DNA of 18,600 nucleotides from NCBI GenBank assembly GCA_024230695.1, contig JAAERC010000075.1, positions 1-18,600 on the forward strand. Direction: 5' to 3'. The DNA is from Candidatus Zixiibacteriota bacterium. Lineage in GTDB: Bacteria > Zixibacteria > MSB-5A5 > GN15 > PGXB01. The position numbers and the translations under genes were made by a program. This document shows positions 1-7,085 of the stretch, in pieces; the first letter of the stretch is position 1; each line of letters starts with the position of its first letter. Below the pieces are notes generated by a model. It saw only the letters and a list, made by a program, of their open reading frames with translations, had not been told where the DNA came from and made no database searches.

Positions 1-1
1 C

Positions 2-388
2 GCCAAAGCTCGTCCGGCTGTTTGTTGTGGTCCTAATATTACTAATTTTTCCAAAATTGCGACACTTGAGGAAATGGTCGATCATATCTATGGAAGAATA
101 TCTCTTCTGACCGATACAGAAAGACCACATATGTTCATTAAAGAATTATCGCTTTATATTGATCATTTCAAGTTGGAACTACAGAAGGCATCTGAAGGGT
201 TGTTGAACAAAACTGCAAAATGTTCGATTGATTTCAAGCGTAATCTGATTTCTTCTATTGATTATTATCGGGATCTTGCCGAACAATTTGGTCAGGAACA
301 CAAGGAAAAATTCCTCAAGGATCTTGATGTTTTGTATAGTGAAGTAGAAAATATTATCCTTGAGCCGACCCCCGCAGTTTCCCTATAA
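2..388 (+). CDS. C-terminal part of an unrecognised protein (partial)
   Basis: The frame is open from base 2 through the ATG at 74 to the stop at 386-388, so the gene begins outside the window and only about 128 residues are seen. The fragment begins AKARPAVCCGPNITNF, continues with MVDHIYGR and RPHMFIKEL, and is helical and charged towards the end (FGQEHKEKFLKDLDVLYSEVE). The paired Cys followed by GPNITNF looks like a conserved core of a larger enzyme, not a free-standing small protein. I do not recognise it firmly; a weak recollection links such ends to nitronate-monooxygenase-like proteins, and this should not be relied on. It is convergent with the minus-strand relic and terminator that follow. 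No plus-strand terminator with a clear T-tract is visible after it. Confidence 0.7.
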   Translation, partial: AKARPAVCCGPNITNFSKIATLEEMVDHIYGRISLLTDTERPHMFIKELSLYIDHFKLELQKASEGLLNKTAKCSIDFKRNLISSIDYYRDLAEQFGQEHKEKFLKDLDVLYSEVENIILEPTPAVSL

Positions 389-467
389 TTTATTTTAAAA
401 ACTAAAATTGCTTAGATCATTCCAGATCTTCAATCTTTCTTTTATTTATTAAAAGCGAACAATATTT

Positions 468-496
468 AAAAAAACCGCGAGTATTTATAACTCACG
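468..496 (-). terminator. Rho-independent terminator, minus strand
   Basis: On the minus strand CGTGAGT (496-490) pairs with ACTCGCG (482-476) over 7 bp including one T-G wobble, with a 7-nt loop, and is followed by a T-tract opposite the A-run at 468-474. The stop codon of the chemoreceptor fragment (485-487) lies in the loop. It is the first good terminator after the kinase gene at 696-1679 and may now serve that gene. Confidence 0.75.
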
Positions 497-634
497 ATCC
501 ATCTGACCATCAGAAGTATTCAGCTGTTCAACACCCTGCGCCTGTTCATCACTGGCGGCTGTGACCTCGCTGAGAAGATCGGTGACTTTCTTAACACCAC
601 CGGTGATATTCTGTAAAATTTCGACTGATTGGGA
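485..634 (-). pseudogene. 3' fragment of a methyl-accepting chemotaxis protein gene
   Basis: Read on the minus strand after an in-frame TAA at 635-637, this stretch encodes about 49 residues containing [15 protein letters not shown] and [15 protein letters not shown], followed by QMD and a stop. This matches the cytoplasmic signalling helix of the chemoreceptor at 4799-6811 (its residues about 523-564), with some 32 of 35 residues identical over the core. DNA identity is clearly lower, with many third-position differences, so it comes from an older paralogue and not from a recent copy of that gene. There is no start codon, sensor domain, membrane segment or methylation region, so it cannot be a working receptor. 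It keeps its own terminator at 468-496. Confidence 0.85.
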
Positions 635-656
635 TTAATAGACTGGGAAGATCATT

Positions 657-697
657 AAAAAGATATAGGCAGAAGATAATATAGAAGATATCTTTTT
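657..697. repeat. AT-rich inverted repeat after the kinase gene
   Basis: The 10-nt arms AAAAAGATAT (657-666) and ATATCTTTTT (688-697) are perfect complements separated by 21 nt. The right arm overlaps the stop codon of the kinase gene (696-698). On either strand the outer part of the distal arm is a short T-run, so it might act as a weak terminator, but the stem is nearly all A-T. Confidence 0.35.
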
Positions 698-1679
698 AGG
701 GCAGTATTTCCTTGATTCTGTTCCAACCTTGATCGGGTATATTGGCCCCAATCACCTGACAGACCTCATAACCGCATGCAGATCCCAGTTTGCCGCATAA
801 TTCAAGCGGAAATTTATTAGCCAGACCATATAGAAATCCGGACGCCCACAGATCACCGGCTCCGGTGGTGTCAACGGCTGGACCTGATCCTATTGGGTCG
901 ATCCGCAGAACATCATTGTTATGAGCTATATAACTTCCGCGTTTACCGACTTTTAGGACAGCATAATCTGCCTTTTCAGATAATGCCTTAATAGCATCGT
1001 TTTCATTGCTGTGTCCGGTAAAAGCCATGGCTTCATCTTCATTGGCAATAATAATATCAACATATTTTTTAATTAAGTTTTCCAAAACAGATTTAGTTGC
1101 TTCAACTACAGTATAACTTGCCAAATCGATTGAGACCAAAGCTCCATTATTTTTGGCACCGATTAAGACCGCCGTTATAAGCGCCTCGTTGAACAAAAGA
1201 TAACCTTCAATATGCACTATCGCAGCATCTTTAAAACAGCTATCATTGATCTCATCCGGTTTTGCTTCTGCCGATGCACCCAAATAAGTAAGCATTGAGC
1301 GTTGTGCATCAGGTGTAATAATTGACAGGACCCTTCCTGTGGGAGTGGTTGATTGAAGCAACATCGGTTCGACCCTATTTTTTTTAAGGTCCGATTCAAA
1401 AAGCTCGCCCATCTTGGAACTGCCGCGTTTACCGACAAATCTGGCGGGACCGCCCAATCGGGCTACACCGATAATTGTATTACAGGCTGATCCTCCGGGA
1501 ACAATTGTCGGTATTGCTGATGTATTAGAAAGTGCCTCTGACAAAACAGATAAGTCAACCAATAACATCCCGCCCTTGGCGGCGTTGACTAATTCTAAAA
1601 AATTGTCATCTTCATTTATCAATATGTCAACCAGAGCTGACCCGAATCCGACGATTAAACCGTTTGAATTGTTGTTCAT
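696..1679 (-). CDS. PfkB-family carbohydrate/nucleoside kinase (adenosine-kinase-like)
   Basis: A 327-residue cytoplasmic kinase of the ribokinase/PfkB family, which transfers the gamma phosphate of ATP to a hydroxyl of a sugar or nucleoside. The N-terminus has the family start GFGSALVDILI. The substrate-binding motif GGSACNTIIGVARLGG lies near residues 62-77, and the C-terminal PfkB signature DTTGAGDLWASGF near residues 265-277 carries the anion hole GAGD with its catalytic Asp. The length is normal for the family. The GGSACN spacing and overall form resemble adenosine-kinase-like members, but ribokinase, fructokinase and inosine kinase cannot be excluded from sequence alone. The ATG at 1679 is preceded by a moderate ribosome site (GAAGTGAG). 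The gene stands about 165 bp downstream of the tail-anchored protein gene, so co-transcription is possible but not evident. Confidence 0.9.
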   Translation of the reverse strand: MNNNSNGLIVGFGSALVDILINEDDNFLELVNAAKGGMLLVDLSVLSEALSNTSAIPTIVPGGSACNTIIGVARLGGPARFVGKRGSSKMGELFESDLKKNRVEPMLLQSTTPTGRVLSIITPDAQRSMLTYLGASAEAKPDEINDSCFKDAAIVHIEGYLLFNEALITAVLIGAKNNGALVSIDLASYTVVEATKSVLENLIKKYVDIIIANEDEAMAFTGHSNENDAIKALSEKADYAVLKVGKRGSYIAHNNDVLRIDPIGSGPAVDTTGAGDLWASGFLYGLANKFPLELCGKLGSACGYEVCQVIGANIPDQGWNRIKEILP

Positions 1680-1845
1680 AGACTCACTTCATAAATTAAA
1701 GTTTTAGTTTTTAACCAGGGCAATAAATGGATTATTAAATGAATAAAAAAGATAATTTTTGGAATTTATAATTAATTGGAATTAATATTCCCAGAGACAA
1801 CATAATTATTAGAATGTAAATCTATATGTTTTAGTAGCTCCTCCT

Positions 1846-2574
1846 CTAAATCAACCACCAAATCAACACGATTACGACGATTACCAATATTATTAGAATC
1901 AAGTCAAATGGCAAACTGAAAGAATGATATTCTGGATCATTTATCGGAAGCTGATATGCATCTGGCAGATTAACCTTGACATTCCGGGTTTGGCCCTCGG
2001 CATTTGTAGCCCTAAGTTTGACAAACTCAATCACGTCCTCGTAAGATATCGAGTGACCGGTCATAATCGGGCGGGATGAATCGGGAGACTGTGGTCTGAT
2101 GATACAATTGATTCCTTTGGCCCGCAGTTGTTCGCGTGCCAGTGAGAGTTCGGCCATACTCCCGCTTATCCAACCAGACTCATTTGCGAACATAAGCGAC
2201 CTGGCATCTTCCAAGCTGATAGGAGCTAGCTGACGGAGGTAGAGAATCTCATGAGCCAGATCCTGTCCTGGATGAGGATACAAAACATAATCATTTACCC
2301 CGGCGGTGAGCTTATCTTTTTTGTCCTGCAGGAAATCCTCGATTGATCCCCCTGATGGCACTATTTCAACTTCTCCCGAATCATTGTCTATAAGATAACC
2401 TCCCACGCCTGTAAAAACATCTTGATGGTCGCTCTCTGTCAATGTTCTGATCTGGATGATCCAGTGTTGTTTATTTTCTGATAACTCACACGATGATATT
2501 TCAGGGAGACCTTCTACATTTGGATCAGTTTTCAGATAATCAATAAGAATTGTCCTGGCTTCTTTTGCGTTCAT
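1846..2574 (-). CDS. Tail-anchored protein with Imm35/YrhB-like N-terminal domain
   Basis: About 242 residues. The first 90 or so (MNAKEARTILIDYL, then a strand-rich part ending GVGGYLIDNDSGEVEIVPSG) resemble the Imm35/YrhB-like fold, a small domain common among immunity proteins and often found outside toxin systems; this is recognition by pattern and not proof. The middle (about 90-170) contains a helical part (SLEDARSLMFANESGWIS) and a ferredoxin-like strand part (LREQLRAKGINCIIRP-like) that I cannot assign. The extreme C-terminus is one hydrophobic helix (LILIILVIVVIVLIWWLI) with no residues after it, the pattern of a tail-anchored inner-membrane protein with a cytoplasmic body. The ATG at 2574 is preferred because the Imm35-like part begins there; a GTG at 2583 would add three residues. 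No obvious toxin gene is adjacent. Confidence 0.75.
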   Translation of the reverse strand: MNAKEARTILIDYLKTDPNVEGLPEISSCELSENKQHWIIQIRTLTESDHQDVFTGVGGYLIDNDSGEVEIVPSGGSIEDFLQDKKDKLTAGVNDYVLYPHPGQDLAHEILYLRQLAPISLEDARSLMFANESGWISGSMAELSLAREQLRAKGINCIIRPQSPDSSRPIMTGHSISYEDVIEFVKLRATNAEGQTRNVKVNLPDAYQLPINDPEYHSFSLPFDLILIILVIVVIVLIWWLI

Positions 2575-2826
2575 CAAACCCACTTATTCTCATGAAAATA
2601 TTGTAGGCAAAAAATAACTTCAATATTCAAAAGTGCAAATATAAAAACTAAGATTGATTTAAAATTCCGGGATTTATTAGAATATGAAAAGGTCGATGAT
2701 ATATTTTATATTAATTATTAAAGGATAAAAACTGTCAGATTTATTAACGAAAGACAATAGAATTGAACTATATATGTATGTGACTGGGCCAATAAACTAC
2801 TTTGAATCAAATGGGGGCTATGAGAC

Positions 2827-2865
2827 GAGTTCATCAACTTGACGATTAACAATTGAGCGGCTTAA
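2827..2865 (+). repeat. Decayed dispersed repeat, copy 1
   Basis: Bases 2827-2854 match 10205-10232 at 24 of 28 positions by hand alignment, three of the four differences being transitions. After a short gap both continue with CGG, a pyrimidine and TTAA. The other copy lies beside the direct repeat at 10100-10138, which suggests a family of eroded intergenic elements. Confidence 0.5.
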
Positions 2866-2997
2866 GGCTCACCCTGTGACGATGTTTGAACATTTGGAGA
2901 GTTGTTTAAGTATTTAAAAAGAGGTTTAGCAATTTTAAGCCAGTCTTGGGCGTGGAATAAATTAATTAATATTAAAGTATTATGATATCTATTGGAG

Positions 2998-3025
2998 TGG
3001 CCGCGGGTATGGAGCCCCGCGACCA
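2998..3025 (-). other. GC-rich hairpin downstream of the PstS-like gene
   Basis: On the minus strand TGGTCGCGGG (3025-3016) and CCCGCGGCCA (3007-2998) form a perfect 10-bp stem with one T-G wobble and an 8-nt loop. On the plus strand the same position would be a C-A mismatch, so the minus strand is the likely RNA. It lies 90 nt after the stop of the gene at 3114-3560. No T-tract follows, so it is not a classical intrinsic terminator. It may protect the 3' end of the porin-PstS-like transcript, or be a dispersed palindromic element. Confidence 0.55.
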
Positions 3026-3113
3026 AGGAAGGGCAAGCAAAACCCCTAATTAAATTATTGCTTGTACAAATAATCCAATCTGGATTGTTTATGTTTAATA
3101 TCCAGTTGCAATA

Positions 3114-3560
3114 TTACCATTTTTTCTTACCGTCAACCGATATAGATTTGACCTTATCGGATAAGGCATCAGCAGAAACATAACCAATGGCATTTTTGTT
3201 CTCCGCAACGTAGGCAATTACTTTTGCATCATCTTCAAAACGTTTCGGTGGTTCGCCTTTTCCAGAAAAAACCTGTTTTTTCCAAAAATTGGTTACCTTT
3301 TTCACTGTTTTTCCCAAAATCTTGTCGCTAAAATCAGCTCGTGCCGGTGATTTAGACTTCTGATCAACAGGAACAACTTTGGTGCCTTCAACCGAAGAGG
3401 ATTTTCCCATGAAAACTTTCTCGATTTCACCGGATGTTGCTTTGCTGATACTACTTGCGGGATTAACAATGACAACAATTTCTCCCGCTTGGGCGACAGC
3501 CATTGCCATCAAACATAGTGCAAGTACTGTAAATATCAACCTTGTATTGTGTTTCATCAT
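3114..3560 (-). CDS. Small PstS-like periplasmic phosphate-binding-type protein
   Basis: 148 residues: a Sec signal peptide (LIFTVLALCLMAMAVAQA, cut before GEIVVIV) and a single alpha/beta domain of the PBP-like type seen in short 'phosphate ABC transporter substrate-binding' proteins. Family features visible are the opening strand VVIVNPASSISKATSGEI, the motif VFMGKSS, VVPVDQKSKSPARADF, FWKKQVFSGKGEPP and the ending AIGYVSADAL. It is about half the length of a true PstS, which has two lobes. The ATG at 3560 (or the adjacent one at 3557) follows AAGGAG; a longer reading from 3611 would overlap the porin gene and lacks a signal peptide start. It lies 34 nt after the porin gene and is probably co-transcribed with it. 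No permease or ATPase is nearby, so it may deliver ligand to the receptor or porin and not to an ABC importer. Its substrate is not known. Confidence 0.85.
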   Translation of the reverse strand: MMKHNTRLIFTVLALCLMAMAVAQAGEIVVIVNPASSISKATSGEIEKVFMGKSSSVEGTKVVPVDQKSKSPARADFSDKILGKTVKKVTNFWKKQVFSGKGEPPKRFEDDAKVIAYVAENKNAIGYVSADALSDKVKSISVDGKKKW

Positions 3561-3594
3561 ATAACTCCTTAGTTTTCTTAATAACAATTGGAAA

Positions 3595-4671
3595 TTAGAA
3601 CATAAATGCAACGCTCATGCTTGTAAGACTCCAGTTATTTTCCGGGCCTGAGGGGCCTGATAGAGTCATAGTACCCAAGTTAAGTCCTTCTCGCTGAGTA
3701 GCCTGCAAGCTGGCGTCACCCTTCATAATATGATGCTCAAGTTTTACGACCATTCCCGGACTTGGGAAGACATTAACGCCAAAGCTATATGCGTTTTCAG
3801 TATCTTCAATTCCATAAGAAAGAGCCAATGAACCTTCTTCTAACTTAGTATTTGCCCAACGAACAACCGGTTGAATATAATCGTTTATCATAAAGCCACC
3901 TTCAATATAGAGATTGGTGCCTGTCTTTTCATGAGTCTGGATGTTTAGATTATATTCGCTTCTCAGAAACCAACTGTCGGCAATATATTCACCTGAAAAC
4001 ATTGAAATGGCAACTGGAAAGACTGGCCAGCCAGGTACATTGATTTCTGTTTCCCAATGTCCAAAGCCCAATTTTAAACCATCAACGGGAGGTCTCAGCC
4101 AGAATTGACCGCCATAAAAATCTTTGAGAATACCAGTTCCATCAGCGGTTATTGATGCGCCTGCGAAAACTTCAAGATCAGCGCCCCAGCCACTATTAAA
4201 TTCGTGTGAACCAAAGAAACCAACACCATTATAGGAATTGACTCCATAAAAGTAGATTCCTGTCAAATAGGAGAATGGTTGAAGAGCCTTTACGTCCATT
4301 GTTTCTGAATAGAAACCAAACGGCAATTTTACTTTACCGGCCTTAAAACCAAAATTATCATTAAAATGATATTCACCAAACCCCCAATCAACCTGTAATC
4401 CAGCTGAACTATGCAACATTTGGGCTCTTATAAATACTTTTTCACTTGGTCTTGCTGAAAAAGTAAGTCCCGTCACATAATCTCTGAATGAACCATCATT
4501 GGCATCTTCGACAACATATGTGTTGGTGTCGGTTTTTAAATAGCTCTGGTGTCCAAAGCCATTGATAGAAATAGTTTCGCCAATATCACCGGCAAAAACC
4601 GAAATCGACAAACCTAATACCATCATTGTCATCAAAGCGATTACCTGATAACGTGTTGTAAACATTTTCAT
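3595..4671 (-). CDS. Outer-membrane porin (phosphate-selective-porin-like beta-barrel)
   Basis: 358 residues with a signal peptide (VIALMTMMVLGLSISVFA, cut before GDIGETI) and a body of alternating polar/hydrophobic strands typical of a trimeric-type porin: SINGFGHQSYL, FGFKAGKVKLPFGFYSE, LKLGFGHWETEINV. It ends SMSVAFMF, with the C-terminal aromatic residue that the BAM machinery recognises. GKVKLPFGFYSE near residues 106-117 is the conserved 'G..k.PfG' element of OprO/OprP-like and related porins. The start has a strong ribosome site (AAGGAGGT six bases before ATG). Together with the PstS-like gene after it and the chemoreceptor before it, it looks like an uptake-and-sensing unit for a small, perhaps anionic, solute; the ligand is inferred and not shown by the sequence. 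Confidence 0.85.
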   Translation of the reverse strand: MKMFTTRYQVIALMTMMVLGLSISVFAGDIGETISINGFGHQSYLKTDTNTYVVEDANDGSFRDYVTGLTFSARPSEKVFIRAQMLHSSAGLQVDWGFGEYHFNDNFGFKAGKVKLPFGFYSETMDVKALQPFSYLTGIYFYGVNSYNGVGFFGSHEFNSGWGADLEVFAGASITADGTGILKDFYGGQFWLRPPVDGLKLGFGHWETEINVPGWPVFPVAISMFSGEYIADSWFLRSEYNLNIQTHEKTGTNLYIEGGFMINDYIQPVVRWANTKLEEGSLALSYGIEDTENAYSFGVNVFPSPGMVVKLEHHIMKGDASLQATQREGLNLGTMTLSGPSGPENNWSLTSMSVAFMF

Positions 4672-4733
4672 TTGTTTACCTCCTTTTCATTAAACCTTCT
4701 ATATTAAGTGTTTTCGTTTTACTTCCTCTTTTT

Positions 4734-4768
4734 GGTGCCGCCACAAGGTGGGGGCTAGGGGCGACACC
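4734..4768 (-). promoter_or_regulatory. Structured leader hairpin before the porin gene
   Basis: On the minus strand GGTGTCGCC (4768-4760) pairs with GGCGGCACC (4742-4734), a perfect 9-bp stem with one T-G wobble and a 17-nt C-rich loop that can form a small inner stem (CCAC/GTGG). It sits between the chemoreceptor stop (4799) and the porin start (4671). There is an A-run and no T-run after it, so a terminator is unlikely. It could be an mRNA processing or stabilising element, or a dispersed palindrome. I do not recognise it as a known riboswitch. Confidence 0.45.
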
Positions 4769-4798
4769 ATTCCACTATCACGGAGAGAGTAATATTTC

Positions 4799-6811
4799 CT
4801 AAAATTCAGCCATTTCTGATTCATCAAGAGGGATCACCTCGTTAGAATCAATCCCAGCTTTTGTTACATTATTATTTGAATTGGATTTTCTGGTTATCTT
4901 GTTTTGAATTTTGTCGCGTATGCCGTTGGTGATACTCGGTTCCTGGTAATCTTGATAACTGTCAGCCTTAATTTCCGCACTCCTGCTTTCACTTTTTCTT
5001 CCATGGACCAAATGACTCAGATCACCAACAACTTTCTGCATTTGTTTGGCTTGCGAAGCCAATTCTTCACTGGCGGATGATGATTCTTCAGCGTTTGCAG
5101 CATTTTGCTGGGTTACCTGATCCATTTGAGCTACAGCAGTGTTTAGTTGCTCGACCCCCTGTGCCTGCTCATCGCTTGCCGCTGAAACTTCACCAAGAAG
5201 ATCAGTAACTTTTTTAATGCCGCCGGTAATATTTTGTAGAATACTAACCAATTCTTCAGTTGACTTGACACCGTCATCTGCATTCTTTTGAGAACCTTCA
5301 ATTAAAGAACTGGTATCTTTGGCCGCTTCGGCGGAGCGCTGGGCTAGATTTCTGACTTCTTCTGCAACAACGGCAAAACCTTTGCCGGCTTCACCGGCGC
5401 GAGCTGCCTCAACCGCCGCATTTAATGCCAACAGGTTAGTTTGGAAGGCAATTTCATCGATTACTTTTATGATTTTTGCTGTTTCATCAGATGATTTCTT
5501 AATTTCCTGCATCGCATCCGACATGCCGTTCATCGCGGTCATACCCTGATCGGCGGCGGAACTGGCATCAGATGCAAGGTTATTGGCCTGTCTGGCATTA
5601 TCGGCATTCTGCCGTGTCATGCTCGCCATTTCCTCCAGCGAAGAGGATGTTTCCTCTAGCGATGAGGCTTGTTCCGATGCTCCTTCCGCAAGAGATTGGC
5701 TGGATCCCGCAATTTGACGTGAGGCCGAATCCACTTGGGTAGAGCCTTCCGTTAATCCTGAGATAATCCTCGCTACTGGTCTGGTAATGCTATAGGCAAT
5801 TATAAAAGCGAGGACTATCCCGATTATAACAGCAATAATACTTAATGTTGTGACTGAAATTGTTGTCTGAGAGGCCGAACCGGCCATCTGTTTCTGATTA
5901 TTGTGACTCGATTCATTTACTGTTTCAGAAATATTCCCCAATAGTGTTTGAACCTCGTTCATATACTGCTTGGTTTCGGTGGCATAGATTTGATTGGCCT
6001 TATTCATTCCTGCCAACATCGACACCGACCTGTCTTTCATCTGGGTCAGGATCACTTTGGTTTTTTCCAGCTCAGGCAAAGTTTTTTCAATCAGAATATC
6101 ATATGTTGCGGCACGTGCATCCTGATCGGCCCAATCCCATACTTCACTGATCTCAATAGAAGATTGATGCATTTTCTCGTGCGGTTCTTTTATAGATTCT
6201 ATTAATTGAGACAATTCCTGATCAGAGGAAGCTACTCTTTGGGCATCTTTACTGTAGAGGAATTTCCCGAAATTACAAAGACGATGATCTGTTTCCGCTT
6301 CGAGTTCATCCTGGTTTTCAACAAATAACATCAAACATTGATTGGCCCAGTTTAAATGGTCAGCCTCTTTTTCGGCAATAAATCTGGGTAGGGTAGGGTC
6401 AGCTTGATTGAAAACGTTGTCGATTTTGATAGCTGTTTCATAGAGCTTTTTATATGGTTCTTCAATCGCTTTTAGATTTTCAGCTATTTCCGGTATAAAT
6501 CTCTCGGCTTCTTTGCGTTCCTCACTATAGTACCATTGACCAAATGCGCTTTTAAGCGGATCTGTTTCAACATTAAGTTTTGTAATATTATCATCTGTTA
6601 GAAGTCCACTTATCCCGTTTACCCAATTTAGATGCTCAATTTCCAATCTATTAATACGACTCGCTATTTGGTCACCTTCAACGACATCATCCGCATAACC
6701 GACGATACCATCAATTCCCCAATAGGACCATCCGGCAATTATGGCCAAAAGAGTAATCAAAACGGCAAAACCACCGCCAATTCTTGTGGCCAATTTCATG
6801 TCTTTAAACAT
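4799..6811 (-). CDS. Methyl-accepting chemotaxis protein with two periplasmic CZB-like repeats
   Basis: 670 residues. TM1 is about 12-30, TM2 about 318-340, with a periplasmic region of some 285 residues between. That region holds two similar units. Unit 1 (about 50-130) has EHLNW, then SAFGQWYYS and EEPYKKLYE. Unit 2 (about 145-222) has [15 protein letters not shown] and EPHEKMHQ, keeping the four zinc-ligand positions of the chemoreceptor zinc-binding (CZB) family: His152, Cys179, His211, His215. A long helical stretch leads to TM2. After TM2 (SITRPVARI) there is little room for a full HAMP domain. The signalling tip is [20 protein letters not shown] at 451-470, flanked by methylation helices. 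There is no CheR-binding pentapeptide at the end (DESEMAEF). ATG 6811 follows an excellent AAAGGAGG. It is probably transcribed with the porin and PstS-like genes and signals to CheA/CheW encoded elsewhere. Confidence 0.95.
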   Translation of the reverse strand: MFKDMKLATRIGGGFAVLITLLAIIAGWSYWGIDGIVGYADDVVEGDQIASRINRLEIEHLNWVNGISGLLTDDNITKLNVETDPLKSAFGQWYYSEERKEAERFIPEIAENLKAIEEPYKKLYETAIKIDNVFNQADPTLPRFIAEKEADHLNWANQCLMLFVENQDELEAETDHRLCNFGKFLYSKDAQRVASSDQELSQLIESIKEPHEKMHQSSIEISEVWDWADQDARAATYDILIEKTLPELEKTKVILTQMKDRSVSMLAGMNKANQIYATETKQYMNEVQTLLGNISETVNESSHNNQKQMAGSASQTTISVTTLSIIAVIIGIVLAFIIAYSITRPVARIISGLTEGSTQVDSASRQIAGSSQSLAEGASEQASSLEETSSSLEEMASMTRQNADNARQANNLASDASSAADQGMTAMNGMSDAMQEIKKSSDETAKIIKVIDEIAFQTNLLALNAAVEAARAGEAGKGFAVVAEEVRNLAQRSAEAAKDTSSLIEGSQKNADDGVKSTEELVSILQNITGGIKKVTDLLGEVSAASDEQAQGVEQLNTAVAQMDQVTQQNAANAEESSSASEELASQAKQMQKVVGDLSHLVHGRKSESRSAEIKADSYQDYQEPSITNGIRDKIQNKITRKSNSNNNVTKAGIDSNEVIPLDESEMAEF

Positions 6812-6896
6812 AGTTATCCTCCTTTAAATACAATTTTTGTCTGGTTTATAATATAGTTTCGGCCATATCTCTGGATTTTAAATAATGCTTAAATAG

Positions 6897-6920
6897 CTAC
6901 AAAATAATTACATTTTGTAG
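6897..6920. promoter_or_regulatory. Perfect dyad upstream of the chemoreceptor gene
   Basis: CTACAAAAT (6897-6905) and ATTTTGTAG (6912-6920) are perfect 9-nt inverted repeats around a 6-nt centre, 86 bp before the chemoreceptor start. The symmetry and position fit a protein-binding operator in the 275-bp spacer between the LuxR-type regulator gene and the chemoreceptor gene. It could equally be a weak RNA hairpin. The binding partner is not known; the adjacent regulator is a natural candidate. Confidence 0.45.
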
Positions 6921-7085
6921 TCATTGGCTTTCAGATACGGATTTGTGTCGGAAATGTAAACGCAATATAGAGATAGAATATTGATTGTTTAGGTGAATTT
7001 TTCTGCAATGACAATATGTAACATGATAATATAAATTAGAACCAATACATATTAATTTGAGGTATAAAAATATTGGGAAATTGAT

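Larger units (their letters stand above)
2584..3113. other. Long spacer with a strong hairpin and a decayed repeat
   Basis: This 530-nt spacer lies between two minus-strand genes. I see no convincing gene in it. It contains the GC-rich hairpin at 2998-3025 and a stretch at 2827-2865 that resembles the sequence before the barrel gene at 10205-10248 (both listed separately). The left part should hold the promoter of the 1846-2574 gene, but no clear -35/-10 pair stands out in such AT-rich sequence. Confidence 0.5.

Noticed and set aside
2992..3183. 63-codon plus-strand open frame beginning MEWPRVW
   Set aside because: It spans a GC-rich hairpin and runs antisense into the PstS-like gene; no ribosome site or family resemblance.
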